A stretch of 64,000 nt of DNA from positions 1 through 64,000 of IMG/VR virus record IMGVR_UViG_3300046005_001569, one strand, 5' to 3'. This DNA comes from a virus. A model generated the notes under the pieces. It worked only from the letters and a program-made list of their open reading frames with translations. It had not been told where the DNA came from and searched no databases. This document shows, in pieces, positions 1 to 7,983 of the stretch; the first letter of the stretch is position 1; every line of letters begins with the position of its first letter. Both the position numbers and the translations under genes were made by a program.

Positions 1-2430
1 ATCAGTTTTGGTGTTTGTAATTTGTTCGGGCTGTGCGGTGGCTTGTGTGTCGTCTGTTTTTTGGGTGGTGCTTGGTACATCAGTGATTGAATTTCCCTGT
101 CCATCTAGTTCGACCTGTGACGTTTGGTTGGGTGATTGAATCTGTACTTGTCCCGTTTTATCATCGCTTGAGTTGGGAATTGATGCGGTGCTAATTCCTG
201 CATCGCCATTTGAAACCAAAGGATTATTGCTGTCATTTTTTACACCTTGCTGAGTATCTGGGCTATTGCTGTTGCTATCAGTCCGATTGCTGTTACTGAA
301 AATATCGTTAGCAGGCTCATTGCTTGAAACTTCATTTGTCGCCGCTGCTGCATTCTGTTCTGATGTTGTTGTCTTGTTCTCGTTTTGTTTCTCATAGCTA
401 TCCGCGTAAGTGTTTAAAAATTTTGTTCGTTGTTCAATTGGTAAGGATTCGTCCATTGCGAGTTCGTAATGGGTATCTTCATCAACGTAAGGTTTGATGC
501 GCTCCAGTGCGTCACGCAAATCATCTTCTGGTGTGCGTGGTGCATTTGGCTCTTGTTCGAGTGTTCCTGCCTGTGCAATTGCATCGTCAAGTGTTTCTGG
601 CGTTTGCGGTTTTGGTGGCTGCTCGTCGGGGTCGCGCTTAAAAATATCGTCGTAATTGTTTTTGTTTGTACTGTAAATTTGCTTCGGATTTTGACTGCGT
701 AACAAGTCGATAACGTCAGTAACCTTGTCTGAATCTTGCGGCAAGTAACCAAGTTCAACTAACGCTTCGTGCATTTCTCCTAGCGTGCGCCCCTTATCGC
801 CGTTTCTGAAAAGATTGCCTTTGTTGCTGTTGTCAGTCCAAACGCTACCACCATAGATGCCATCGGCATTTTCTTTATTGATGCCGCCCAGCGCGATAAC
901 GGCTTGTGCTAAGTTGTGCTTTTCAGTATCGACAATTCTGCCGCCAACATTTACACGCTTAGGCTGTTCAAATTGCGGTGCGAGGTCATTTCGAGCCTGC
1001 TGCATTTGCTCTGGTGTTGTGTATTCACGAATCGGGAATCCGTTTTTATCAACACGCGCCACCTGTCCGTCTTGTGCAGGCATATTGATTACGTCAGGCG
1101 TTTGAATTGCGCCTGTTGCTCTTTGCAATGGCGAATTTAAAAGCGGCGGCTCTGATGATAAAGAAACATTTTCAAATGGGGTGCTGCTATTTTGTGTTTG
1201 CAATTGTGCAAGTTGTGGGCGCGTTGAAATTCCACCTGACGCAAGGGCGTTATTTAGCGGTGAATTTGGCTTGATTTCGGGTGCTGGTGCTATCGGCGCA
1301 ACTTCCCCTTGTTGATAAGGTGCAACTTCTTTACCCGCTAAATCCATTGTAAAGTTAGGTCGCACAGGTCGCGTTACATCGTCTTGCTGAATGTTACTAG
1401 GGTAAGGCGTTGGCTGTGCTACTTCTGGTTGCGGTGCGTTTGGCTGGGGTTGTGCCGCTAATTCTGGTGGTGGTGTAACAACTGGTACTGGTGCGTTTTT
1501 GTGTAGCACGCCCATTCCACCGCCCATCAATCCCCCAGCAACAAGCCCCATACCCGCAGCATCACCTACGCCCTGCATAATTGGCTTATCTAGCGCGGCA
1601 TTTTGCATGGCTTGTTCCATTGCAGATTGTGGCATTTCTTCCAATCCACCTTCAATTGCAGCACCTTCAATAACTCGACGCGCCAATCCTTTATTCGCCG
1701 TATTTTGCGCCAATCCTTGACCAGCCGATACAGCGTCAATATCGCTAACTCCAAATTGTTTTGCTAACTTGCCGCCTGCCGCGCTAATTCCGCCGCCAAT
1801 CAATCCTGTTCCCAACGCTAATGCGGATTGTTTTGGTGTTGTTAATCCGTCGGCTGTTTGTTGTCTTATATTTTCTTCGGCAGCACCACCCATCATTAAC
1901 CCTTCGCCGATATTGCCAGCATAAGGGGCTAGTTTTGACGCGCCAGCTAACGCCTTTCCTGCTGCGCCACCCGCAAACATTGACGGCATTGATTCAATAA
2001 CTGAATTAACGGCAACAGAAGGGTGTTGCGCCAATGCCTTGATTGTGCCGCCAGCTTCTTGAATTAGGTTCGGATTTTCTCCTGAGTTTTTAACCTTATC
2101 GGATTCGTATTGCGCGTTTTCATATTTCTGTGCATCACTGTAGTTTTCATCAGGGATTTCTTTTGCTTGTTTAGGTCTAAAGCCTACCGCGCCACCTTCA
2201 TTTTCGAGAAACTTACCAACATGACCGCCAGTGACAATATCTGCTAAACCCACAGCCGCTTCGGGTACGCCGATTGCACCTTTTAAGGCTGTAATTCCTA
2301 CGTCCTTAACTGTTCCCGCAAGTGTGCGCTTGGGCTTTTTTTCTTCTTCGGGTGTGAAATCAAATTTTGACCAATCAACAGGTTGTGAATTAGTGGGTGT
2401 ATCGAAGGTAAATTTTGACCAGTCAGTCAT
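1..2430 (-). CDS. Large polyvalent virion protein, N-terminal part (runs off left edge)
   Basis: An uninterrupted reading frame of 810 codons begins at ATG 2430 and is still open at base 1. Residues about 140-300 are Gly/Ala-rich and hydrophobic, as in membrane-active parts of ejected virion proteins. A long Pro/Gln/Asn-rich linker follows. Around residues 510-565 is a small domain (motifs GGIN, GRTLGEMHEAL, GYLPQ) of the kind seen at the front of phage large polyvalent proteins. The C-terminal end in view is Ser/Asn-rich and low in complexity. A late promoter lies 60 bp upstream. It is probably injected with the DNA. The 53297-64000 frame may be its continuation, because codons end exactly at both window edges. 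Family recognised by architecture, not by a catalytic motif. Confidence 0.85.
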   Translation of the reverse strand, partial: MTDWSKFTFDTPTNSQPVDWSKFDFTPEEEKKPKRTLAGTVKDVGITALKGAIGVPEAAVGLADIVTGGHVGKFLENEGGAVGFRPKQAKEIPDENYSDAQKYENAQYESDKVKNSGENPNLIQEAGGTIKALAQHPSVAVNSVIESMPSMFAGGAAGKALAGASKLAPYAGNIGEGLMMGGAAEENIRQQTADGLTTPKQSALALGTGLIGGGISAAGGKLAKQFGVSDIDAVSAGQGLAQNTANKGLARRVIEGAAIEGGLEEMPQSAMEQAMQNAALDKPIMQGVGDAAGMGLVAGGLMGGGMGVLHKNAPVPVVTPPPELAAQPQPNAPQPEVAQPTPYPSNIQQDDVTRPVRPNFTMDLAGKEVAPYQQGEVAPIAPAPEIKPNSPLNNALASGGISTRPQLAQLQTQNSSTPFENVSLSSEPPLLNSPLQRATGAIQTPDVINMPAQDGQVARVDKNGFPIREYTTPEQMQQARNDLAPQFEQPKRVNVGGRIVDTEKHNLAQAVIALGGINKENADGIYGGSVWTDNSNKGNLFRNGDKGRTLGEMHEALVELGYLPQDSDKVTDVIDLLRSQNPKQIYSTNKNNYDDIFKRDPDEQPPKPQTPETLDDAIAQAGTLEQEPNAPRTPEDDLRDALERIKPYVDEDTHYELAMDESLPIEQRTKFLNTYADSYEKQNENKTTTSEQNAAAATNEVSSNEPANDIFSNSNRTDSNSNSPDTQQGVKNDSNNPLVSNGDAGISTASIPNSSDDKTGQVQIQSPNQTSQVELDGQGNSITDVPSTTQKTDDTQATAQPEQITNTKTD

Positions 2431-2462
2431 CGCAGTATCTCGGTGAAATTTTAAATACTGCG

Positions 2463-2519
2463 ATTTTAATGTTGTTGCCGTGTTAGATTTTTTAAACCAA
2501 ATTAGTAAAACGGTTTAAA
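2463..2519 (-). promoter_or_regulatory. Late promoter P1 (palindrome plus -10)
   Basis: Half-sites TTTAAACC (2491-2498) and GGTTTAAA (2512-2519) form a perfect 8-bp dyad around a 13-bp core. On the minus strand the core contains TTACTAATTT. A -10-like TAAAAT occupies 2468-2463, with its first base 37 bp from the dyad centre (2505). No TTGACA-like -35 is present at the usual spacing, so activation by a protein bound at the dyad is inferred. It reads into the giant virion gene starting at 2430. Confidence 0.75.
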
Positions 2520-2521
2520 AT

Positions 2522-2812
2522 TTAGACATCCTTTTGACTGTCACGAAGAAGTGCGAGTTCCGATTGCGCTACTTTGCGCTGCGCCTTAAAAGCCCTAGCC
2601 TTAGCTTTTCCCGATTTTCCGACGTAAATCATTCTCACGATGCGCCCACTTTTGTTTGTAGCACCGCCACGATATACTTTTTTTATTTTTCCGTCTGAAA
2701 TATCAAACTTTGACAAAATCTCTTTAAAATCATCATATTTTGGATACAATTCAAAATCGTGCATCGTAAGATATTCGCGGGTAAGATTTTTACTGCAAAT
2801 CAATTTCCACAT
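2522..2812 (-). CDS. Hypothetical basic protein, 96 aa
   Basis: ATG 2812 follows AAGGA with 7-nt spacing; an internal ATG at codon 17 is possible. The C-terminal half is lysine/arginine-rich (KSGKAKARAFKAQRKV), which would suit nucleic-acid binding. It is the last gene of the left early operon, just downstream of SSB, and ends a few bases before the P1 palindrome. I do not recognise the family. Confidence 0.65.
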   Translation of the reverse strand: MWKLICSKNLTREYLTMHDFELYPKYDDFKEILSKFDISDGKIKKVYRGGATNKSGRIVRMIYVGKSGKAKARAFKAQRKVAQSELALLRDSQKDV

Positions 2813-2833
2813 TTTTTAAATCCTTGTTGTTCG

Positions 2834-3310
2834 TTAAAAAGGAATGTCACTGTCATAAGGCGCGTCACCTTCTGGATAGCCTCTCGCTTGATTATCATGT
2901 GCCGCTACATCGCGTCGATGCTGTTCGTGTGCTGGAACATAGCCGTCTTGTCGCGGTGGGTTTCTTGATGCTGGGGCAGGTTGCGGTGCATCAGAATTTT
3001 TCTTGCCGACCAAATCAAGTACATTCGCATTGAGTTCTAACTGCGTGCGCTTCGTGCCATCGTTTGCAGTGTATTCGCTCATCGTTAATTCACCAGACAC
3101 GAAAACCTGTTGTCCTTTTTTCAAATAATCTTTCAGCGTTCCTTCCGCTTTCTTTCCCCAAAGGATAACGCGCAACCAAACTGTTTGTTGCTTATCACCA
3201 AAGCCAACGTTGTTTGCTACGTTGACATTCAACACAGCCTGACCGCTTGGCAAGTAACGCACTTCTGCATCGCGTCCGACGGTACACACGCCACTAAATA
3301 CATTTGACAT
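2834..3310 (-). CDS. ssb: Single-stranded DNA-binding protein
   Basis: 158 aa. The N-terminal OB fold is typical of bacterial and phage SSB: it starts MSNVFSGVCTVGRDAEVRYL, and WLRVILWGKKAE and VSGELTMSEY follow. The flexible Pro/Gln/Arg-rich tail ends in the acidic tip SDIPF, the usual docking peptide for partner proteins. GGAAGG precedes the start, which overlaps the upstream gene by 17 bp. It should coat ssDNA during replication and serve the RecT/YqaJ recombination system encoded upstream in the same operon. Confidence 0.95.
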   Translation of the reverse strand: MSNVFSGVCTVGRDAEVRYLPSGQAVLNVNVANNVGFGDKQQTVWLRVILWGKKAEGTLKDYLKKGQQVFVSGELTMSEYTANDGTKRTQLELNANVLDLVGKKNSDAPQPAPASRNPPRQDGYVPAHEQHRRDVAAHDNQARGYPEGDAPYDSDIPF

Positions 3311-3866
3311 TTTTTCCTTCCTTTCTCTTTAGATAAATTTCATATTGCATTGCTTTGTAGCCTTCAATGCCGTACTTCTCGATTTGTTTCGCTTTGTGTT
3401 TGTGATACGCGCGTCGATTTTTTTCGATTTTTTTTTGCTTATAAATCGGGTCGTTTTGATAACGTTCAGCACTGCGAAGGCGTTGGCGTGCGTTTCGCGC
3501 CTCACGATTAGCATTCAGCCAGTTCAACTGATAAGCATTGTATTTTTCTCTATTGTTTTCCCGCCATCGTTTCGTGGTTTGCTTGCCGCGTTCAGATTGT
3601 CGATAGGTGCGCCAGTGTCTACGCGCTCTTTCACGGTTGTTTTCAACCCACATTTTCTCGCATTGCGGGTTTTGCATTCGCCATTTTTTGCGCCGCGCTT
3701 GCGCCCGTTGCACGGTATTGAGCTTGGCTTGTAGTCCGATTTGCGATTGCGCCGTGCGTTGTAATTTTTTATAGACTTCCATATCAAAGTCGTCATCAAG
3801 AAAGGCAATAGGCGAAATTCCATTTCGTTTGACTTGCATTTGTTGCACGAATTGCAAAACACTCAT
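3294..3866 (-). CDS. Basic repeat-containing protein, probably nucleic-acid binding
   Basis: 190 aa, very rich in Arg, Lys, Asn, Trp and Tyr. From about residue 70 a loose repeat recurs (NRERARRHW, NREKYNAYQLNW, NREARNARQR), a pattern often seen in phage proteins that carry or once carried HNH/zinc-finger modules. No HNH or zinc ligands remain visible. CGGAG precedes ATG 3866. It lies between SSB and a possible zinc-ribbon peptide. Function unknown; DNA or RNA binding is inferred from charge. Confidence 0.6.
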   Translation of the reverse strand: MSVLQFVQQMQVKRNGISPIAFLDDDFDMEVYKKLQRTAQSQIGLQAKLNTVQRAQARRKKWRMQNPQCEKMWVENNRERARRHWRTYRQSERGKQTTKRWRENNREKYNAYQLNWLNANREARNARQRLRSAERYQNDPIYKQKKIEKNRRAYHKHKAKQIEKYGIEGYKAMQYEIYLKRKEGKNVKCI

Positions 3867-3988
3867 TTTTCACTCCGTAGTTTTGTTGTTGCTGGTGTGT
3901 GAAATGTAACGCTTCCGCATTCATTACAAACCATCACGCTTATATGCGGGTAAGTTGTCCATTTTCTACAAATATGCGGGGCAAACAG
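3863..3988 (-). CDS. Possible zinc-ribbon mini-protein (non-standard start)
   Basis: A frame of 41 codons from CTG 3988, or 23 codons from ATG 3934, ends in a TGA overlapping the next ATG (ATGA junction at 3863-3866). It encodes HICRKW then CNECGSVTFH, a plausible treble-clef or zinc-ribbon pair (H/C..C, CxxC..H). The tight ATGA overlap supports translation. The start is unresolved and there is no strong Shine-Dalgarno at the CTG, so confidence is low. Confidence 0.3.
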   Translation of the reverse strand: MFAPHICRKWTTYPHISVMVCNECGSVTFHTPATTKLRSEK

Positions 3989-3992
3989 ATTT

Positions 3993-4148
3993 TTAATTTT
4001 CGTCTTTATTTTCTTTATCATCCTTCTTTCCTACTTGTGTCAGCAGCTTGATGTAGGCTTTGAATTCCATCGAATCCTGATTTTCAATGTAGTAATTAAA
4101 CAGTTCATCTTTGCTCGAAAATTGCGGCAATTCTTTTTTGTCTATCAT
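3993..4148 (-). CDS. Hypothetical small acidic protein, 51 aa
   Basis: The start was set at ATG 4148 (MIDKKELPQF) because AGGAAA lies 6 nt upstream; the longer frame from 4190 has no such signal. The product is acidic/amphipathic and ends in a Lys/Asp/Glu run. It lies directly after a strong hairpin downstream of the Rha-type regulator. Family not recognised. Confidence 0.5.
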   Translation of the reverse strand: MIDKKELPQFSSKDELFNYYIENQDSMEFKAYIKLLTQVGKKDDKENKDEN

Positions 4149-4203
4149 TTGAATTTCCTGAATCGGCGATTGCTTGTATTTCAAATACAAGCAAAACAGA
4201 AAT

Positions 4204-4228
4204 GATGGCGGCTAATGAAACCGCCATC
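4204..4228 (-). terminator. Hairpin, possible weak minus-strand terminator
   Basis: GATGGCGG (4204-4211) pairs with CCGCCATC (4221-4228) across a 9-nt loop, in the gap after the 555-aa regulator. The minus-strand downstream sequence is only moderately T-rich, so it may attenuate or process rather than fully terminate. Confidence 0.4.
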
Positions 4229-4241
4229 GTTAAAACAATTT

Positions 4242-5909
4242 TTAAATGCCAATCTCTTTAATAATTGATTCGTACCAAAATAACTGCTGAACCGTTCCAG
4301 TTGAGTTCTTCTTATTGGTGTCGGCGACAACAGAAAACGGTTTGCCTTTTTCGGTTGCTGCCCATTTGTCGCCGTTTTTTACTTGATAACCTTTTTCAAG
4401 CAACAAATTATTAAACGCCTGAGCTGTCATTTTGTAATTATCACCGAGCTGGGTTGGTGTGTAATAACGTTCCTGAACAGGTGAAACAATGGCAGACTGA
4501 CCAATCATTTCTAAAATGTTAAAGCCTGTTTCTTGGGCTGCGAGTTTGTTCGCACCTAAAGCAGCTTGATTGCCTTCGACACCTAGCATATTGAAGCCAC
4601 ATAACGCTTCTTTGATGATTGCGTTATTAGTCATTAGCTTTTCAAGCAGGCTGCTTTCTTTTGGTTCGACTTTTGGCTCTGCGTTTCCGCTGGTTAATTT
4701 TTCTTCCAATTCCACCATGCGGTCATAAACGGCTGCCTGCACCTTGTAATTTTCTGACATCACCATCAAATGCGCTTCGCGTTTTGGTAGTGCGTAGCAC
4801 TTACGAGTTGTGCCATCTTTGCCTTTGTAGCTGGCGTTAAATTTTACGGCAGCTTCTTCGCCCAACACTTTCACGACTTTTTTCATAAAGTTGTCGTGAG
4901 TTAAAACCGCTTTGCCTTCTTCACGCATCTTGTTGATGATTTTCACGATTTCAACCGATGACATCACCTGACCAGTTGTTGCTGGCAATTCTAAATCTTC
5001 GGCTTCTTCAATTGGTTCTACTTCGGGTTCAACAACTGGTTCTGCTTCTTGTTCTACTTCTGGTTCAACAACTGGTTCTACAATTGGTTCAACAGGCGGT
5101 ACGGCATCAGCATCTTTTGGATTCTGAATGTTATCTACCCAATGTCTAACAATTTTTGCACGCGCCACTCTGCTGTAATTTACTATTAAAGCAAACATAG
5201 CATCACGGTCGAGCGCATAACATTTAAGCTGCTCACCCGATACGCTAAGATAACTTCTCGATTCGTAAGAAAATTTCAAATTTAATCTTTTCATTTCCTT
5301 AATAGCCGCCTCAATATCGCTCATAATTTCTGAGTGAGGCAGTTCGGCAAACACAGCAATTTCAATCGAGAGTATAACTTTTTGGTTCGTCAAGTCCGCA
5401 CTTTCTGGCGGAATTGTAGAATCTGGCATAACTCCCTCGATTTCAATTTGCACTGTTGGCTGTGCAAAAATTAACAAGCCGTTGCGAGTTTGTTTTTTAT
5501 CGCCGCTCAAAATGTAGTCTGTGGTTGTATTCAAGGTGGCAGCCAAGCCACTTAAATGACGATTGTTTATTTCTAAAAGTCGCCCCGATTCCCAGCGATT
5601 AAACGATGACCGACTGCACTGTACAGCCCTAACTACATCCATGACTGACATTTTGTTTTTCCAGCGCAAAACCTCAATGCGTCCGTGCTGGGTTGTTGTA
5701 TCGGCGAAATCATCAAGGTTGGTTTCGAGCATATCAACCAACCTCATAAACGCTTTAGATGTGTGTTGCTGGGCTGGTTTTGAGCCGTCAAAAATCCAGC
5801 CTCTTAAAGTTGCTAGGTTTGTATCAATTGCTTCTGCGACTTGAGGCAATGTTAAATTGCGTTTGTCGATTTCTGACTTCATTGCGGTGAATAAATTTAA
5901 GTAATTCAT
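4242..5909 (-). CDS. Multidomain phage regulator: two HTH, two Rha-like domains, KilAC-like end
   Basis: 555 aa from ATG 5909, preceded by AGAGGTC. Order of parts: an XRE-like HTH (about 1-60, LTLPQVAEAIDTNLATLRGW); a second HTH (about 80-130, SVMDVVRAVQCSRSSFNRWE); a Rha-like region (about 190-260, CYALDRDAMFALIVNY); an acidic VEP/EPE linker (about 270-315); a second Rha-like region (about 320-420, VEIVKIINKMREEG, then KCYALPKREAHLMVM); and a KilAC-like tail (about 485-555, YTPTQLGDNYKMTAQAFNNL). Rha and KilAC domains are known from phage antirepressors and regulators of growth. It probably binds DNA and modulates the immunity switch or host functions. The duplicated HTH-Rha plan is unusual. 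Confidence 0.75.
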   Translation of the reverse strand: MNYLNLFTAMKSEIDKRNLTLPQVAEAIDTNLATLRGWIFDGSKPAQQHTSKAFMRLVDMLETNLDDFADTTTQHGRIEVLRWKNKMSVMDVVRAVQCSRSSFNRWESGRLLEINNRHLSGLAATLNTTTDYILSGDKKQTRNGLLIFAQPTVQIEIEGVMPDSTIPPESADLTNQKVILSIEIAVFAELPHSEIMSDIEAAIKEMKRLNLKFSYESRSYLSVSGEQLKCYALDRDAMFALIVNYSRVARAKIVRHWVDNIQNPKDADAVPPVEPIVEPVVEPEVEQEAEPVVEPEVEPIEEAEDLELPATTGQVMSSVEIVKIINKMREEGKAVLTHDNFMKKVVKVLGEEAAVKFNASYKGKDGTTRKCYALPKREAHLMVMSENYKVQAAVYDRMVELEEKLTSGNAEPKVEPKESSLLEKLMTNNAIIKEALCGFNMLGVEGNQAALGANKLAAQETGFNILEMIGQSAIVSPVQERYYTPTQLGDNYKMTAQAFNNLLLEKGYQVKNGDKWAATEKGKPFSVVADTNKKNSTGTVQQLFWYESIIKEIGI

Positions 5910-5911
5910 TT

Positions 5912-6136
5912 TTAGACCTCTGCTAGAGCTTTTTTCTTTTGATGATATTCGTGTACTTCTGCCAATGTTGCGCGTTTTGAGAAATCCCAATATATAGTTC
6001 TCTCAATCCCTTCTTCTGCTGATTGACAAAACACAATTCCGACTTCTGATACGACGGCAAGTATGGGACTGCTTAATCGCGCCTTGTAAGTCTTTATCTC
6101 GCCAAGTTCTTCAACTGTTTTAAATTTGGTAGCCAT
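5912..6136 (-). CDS. Hypothetical protein, 74 aa
   Basis: ATG 6136 has only a weak Shine-Dalgarno; a GGGGGAG sits further upstream in a hairpin. The stop is 2 bp before the start of the regulator, and the last sense codons (GAG GTC) form that gene's ribosome-binding site, so the two are translationally linked. Contains an AVVSEVGIVFCQS beta-like segment. Family not recognised. Confidence 0.6.
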   Translation of the reverse strand: MATKFKTVEELGEIKTYKARLSSPILAVVSEVGIVFCQSAEEGIERTIYWDFSKRATLAEVHEYHQKKKALAEV

Positions 6137-6156
6137 TTTATTCTTGTTGTTAAAAC

Positions 6157-6173
6157 TCCCCCGATAAGGGGGA
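6157..6173 (-). other. Short GC-rich hairpin in leader
   Basis: CTCCCCC pairs with GGGGGA around a GATAA loop in the gap between two early genes. On the minus strand it contains the only strong SD-like sequence (GGGGGAG) ahead of ATG 6136, but about 20 nt too far upstream. It could gate translation of that gene or end the upstream message. Confidence 0.35.
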
Positions 6174-6180
6174 ATTAGAT

Positions 6181-6456
6181 TTAGTGTTGATGTTCGTATT
6201 CGGCGACGATTTTTAGCAGTCCGTTTTCGTCATTTGCAAAGCATTCAAAACGATGTTTTATTTCTTCGGCTTTTTGACAAGCGTGAAGCAAGTCTTTTGC
6301 GAATTGACGAGCATCTTCGATACTTGCGAAATTACGACCAGCAGCAAAGATTTTTTCTCGGAACTTTGGCTTCAAATCTACAGGGTCAATGTGTGGTTTT
6401 TCAAAAGAAATTCCGTTGTCGAATGTTTTGTACTGCGAGTATTGCGGTCTATTGCT
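6181..6456 (-). CDS. Hypothetical protein, 91 aa
   Basis: Start assigned to GTG 6456 (VSNRPQYSQY) because it overlaps the end of rdgC by 8 bp and has GGTGG upstream. The longer frame from 6501 lies inside rdgC. The middle reads KFREKIFAAGRNFASIEDARQFAKDLLHAC, which looks helical. No known family recognised; probably a co-translated small partner of the recombination genes. Confidence 0.55.
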   Translation of the reverse strand, partial: SNRPQYSQYKTFDNGISFEKPHIDPVDLKPKFREKIFAAGRNFASIEDARQFAKDLLHACQKAEEIKHRFECFANDENGLLKIVAEYEHQH

Positions 6457-7348
6457 CACGATAACCACCAAGCACTTTAACCAAGTCATCAAGTAGTACA
6501 CGAAATTCGCCCGTCATTAAAATCATGTCAGCAAAGAATTTTTCCAACTCATCGCCTGCATCGAACTCACCGCGTTCTTCCATTGCCAAGTCCAAAAACT
6601 TCACGCGCTTGATGATAAAATCTGAATTAAGGACAAACGACAATCGGTCTTTGTAAGTCAACGCAAGTGAGCGAACCTGCATACCTTGTGAAATGTTTTC
6701 AGTGATTGTGTCCGATGTTACATCGAAATTTTTAACGTTAATAATTGAGCTTTTTTGCTCGGCATCAACAATTCTGCATTCCTCACCAACTACAAAATCT
6801 GTGTGGCAATTAGGGATTGTTACCCATGCTTTCATTACATGAGTGAACTCAATTTTTGTGTCAATTGGCAACGCTGGGAATCCTTCTAACGCCTTACGCA
6901 ATAACGATAAAACATCTTCGGCTTTGGATTGCGACGCGGTATCAATCACGATAAACCCATTTTTCGTGTCAATGTACGCAAACGTTTTTGATTGTCGGAC
7001 GAACGCACGCGGTAAAAATTCCATCGTGACGTAATCTTTGATTTCGGCTTTTTCTTTGCTATAAACGGTTCGCTCTTGTTCTTCTTTGATTGCCGCAATG
7101 CGTTTGGCTACTTCGTCGCTAATCACTGACGACGGCAATACTTTGTCGAACTGTTGAACGCAAAACATCATGCAGTCGTTAGATTCCATAACGAATTCGT
7201 CATCAATTACGGATGCAAAACCTTTTGATTGCGCCATCATTCCTGTCGGTTCAACTACCTTGAACTGCGTTAATTCTCTTACGAGTTCTTCTGCTGTAAG
7301 TTCAAATTTTTCTGTCAATCTGAATGCGGTGATATTTTTAAAAAACAT
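6449..7348 (-). CDS. rdgC: Recombination-associated protein RdgC
   Basis: 299 aa, the normal RdgC length. Family features include the start MFFKNITAFRL, the FLPRAFVRQSKTFAYID core, and the C-terminal LTYKDRLSFVLNSDFIIKRVKFLD. RdgC forms a ring dimer on duplex DNA and restrains RecA; it is known from Beta- and Gammaproteobacteria and some of their phages, which gives a host hint. Here it lies in the left early operon with RecT, YqaJ nuclease and SSB, so it probably steers recombination toward the phage annealing pathway. Confidence 0.9.
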   Translation of the reverse strand: MFFKNITAFRLTEKFELTAEELVRELTQFKVVEPTGMMAQSKGFASVIDDEFVMESNDCMMFCVQQFDKVLPSSVISDEVAKRIAAIKEEQERTVYSKEKAEIKDYVTMEFLPRAFVRQSKTFAYIDTKNGFIVIDTASQSKAEDVLSLLRKALEGFPALPIDTKIEFTHVMKAWVTIPNCHTDFVVGEECRIVDAEQKSSIINVKNFDVTSDTITENISQGMQVRSLALTYKDRLSFVLNSDFIIKRVKFLDLAMEERGEFDAGDELEKFFADMILMTGEFRVLLDDLVKVLGGYREQ

Positions 7349-7350
7349 GA

Positions 7351-7917
7351 TTAAGACCCTGTTAAACAGTGTTGGACGATTGAATCAACGATTTCCAATT
7401 CATTTGCATGATGAATCAAATTATTAAAATCAATTTCGTAAAGCTGTTGAGCTTCTTTTAATTCTTCAAATACTTCATAAAAATGCGCTTGCATTCGTGA
7501 TGCGCTATTCGCAAAAACTACAAGAACCTTAGAGCTTAAAACTATTTCTCGCGGTTCTGCTCCGCCAACTACAATCGTGTCACCCAGCTTGTAAGGTGAG
7601 TAAAAGATTGTTTCATCGAAAACATCTTTTAAATCTTTCTCGCTTTCATCACCTACTTCTTGTTGTTGCTCAATTCCTTTTTTCATGCAGGCATCGTGTG
7701 ACAAGAAATAAGCCTCATTGATATGAATACTCAATTCCTCTATTTCTTCGTACATACCTTGCACTTTGTCATTGATGTTTTCTAGCTCGTGCATAATCAT
7801 CGCAAGTCTTGCAGTAGATTTACTATCAATAATCAAATCTACACTTTCTGTAGTTGAACCATCACAAGTTGTTGTTGTTGTCGTCAGTGGAACTTTGTCA
7901 CCGATTTTTAAATTCAT
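7351..7917 (-). CDS. Hypothetical protein, 188 aa
   Basis: It starts MNLKIGDKVPL, then has a Thr-rich turn and long predicted helices with heptad character (MHELENINDKVQGMYEEIEEL). The second half contains LGDTIVVGGAEPREIVL followed by another helical stretch. It ends 2 bp before rdgC, in the same operon. No enzyme motif seen and family not recognised. Confidence 0.65.
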   Translation of the reverse strand: MNLKIGDKVPLTTTTTTCDGSTTESVDLIIDSKSTARLAMIMHELENINDKVQGMYEEIEELSIHINEAYFLSHDACMKKGIEQQQEVGDESEKDLKDVFDETIFYSPYKLGDTIVVGGAEPREIVLSSKVLVVFANSASRMQAHFYEVFEELKEAQQLYEIDFNNLIHHANELEIVDSIVQHCLTGS

Positions 7918-7945
7918 AATTTTTCTCTCTGTTGTGGTTGTGATA

Positions 7946-7970
7946 CCTGCCCTTCACATCAAAGGGCAGG
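7946..7970. other. Strong intergenic hairpin
   Basis: CCTGCCCTT (7946-7954) pairs perfectly with AAGGGCAGG (7962-7970) in the 66-bp gap between recT and the next gene. It lacks a T-tract on the minus strand, so it is more likely an mRNA-stabilising or processing element than a terminator. Confidence 0.45.
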
Positions 7971-7983
7971 CGTGTTGATTGAT

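Noticed and set aside
4958-5149. Leu/Gln-rich plus-strand frame
   Set aside because: Reverse complement of the VEP/EPE linker repeats in the 555-aa regulator.
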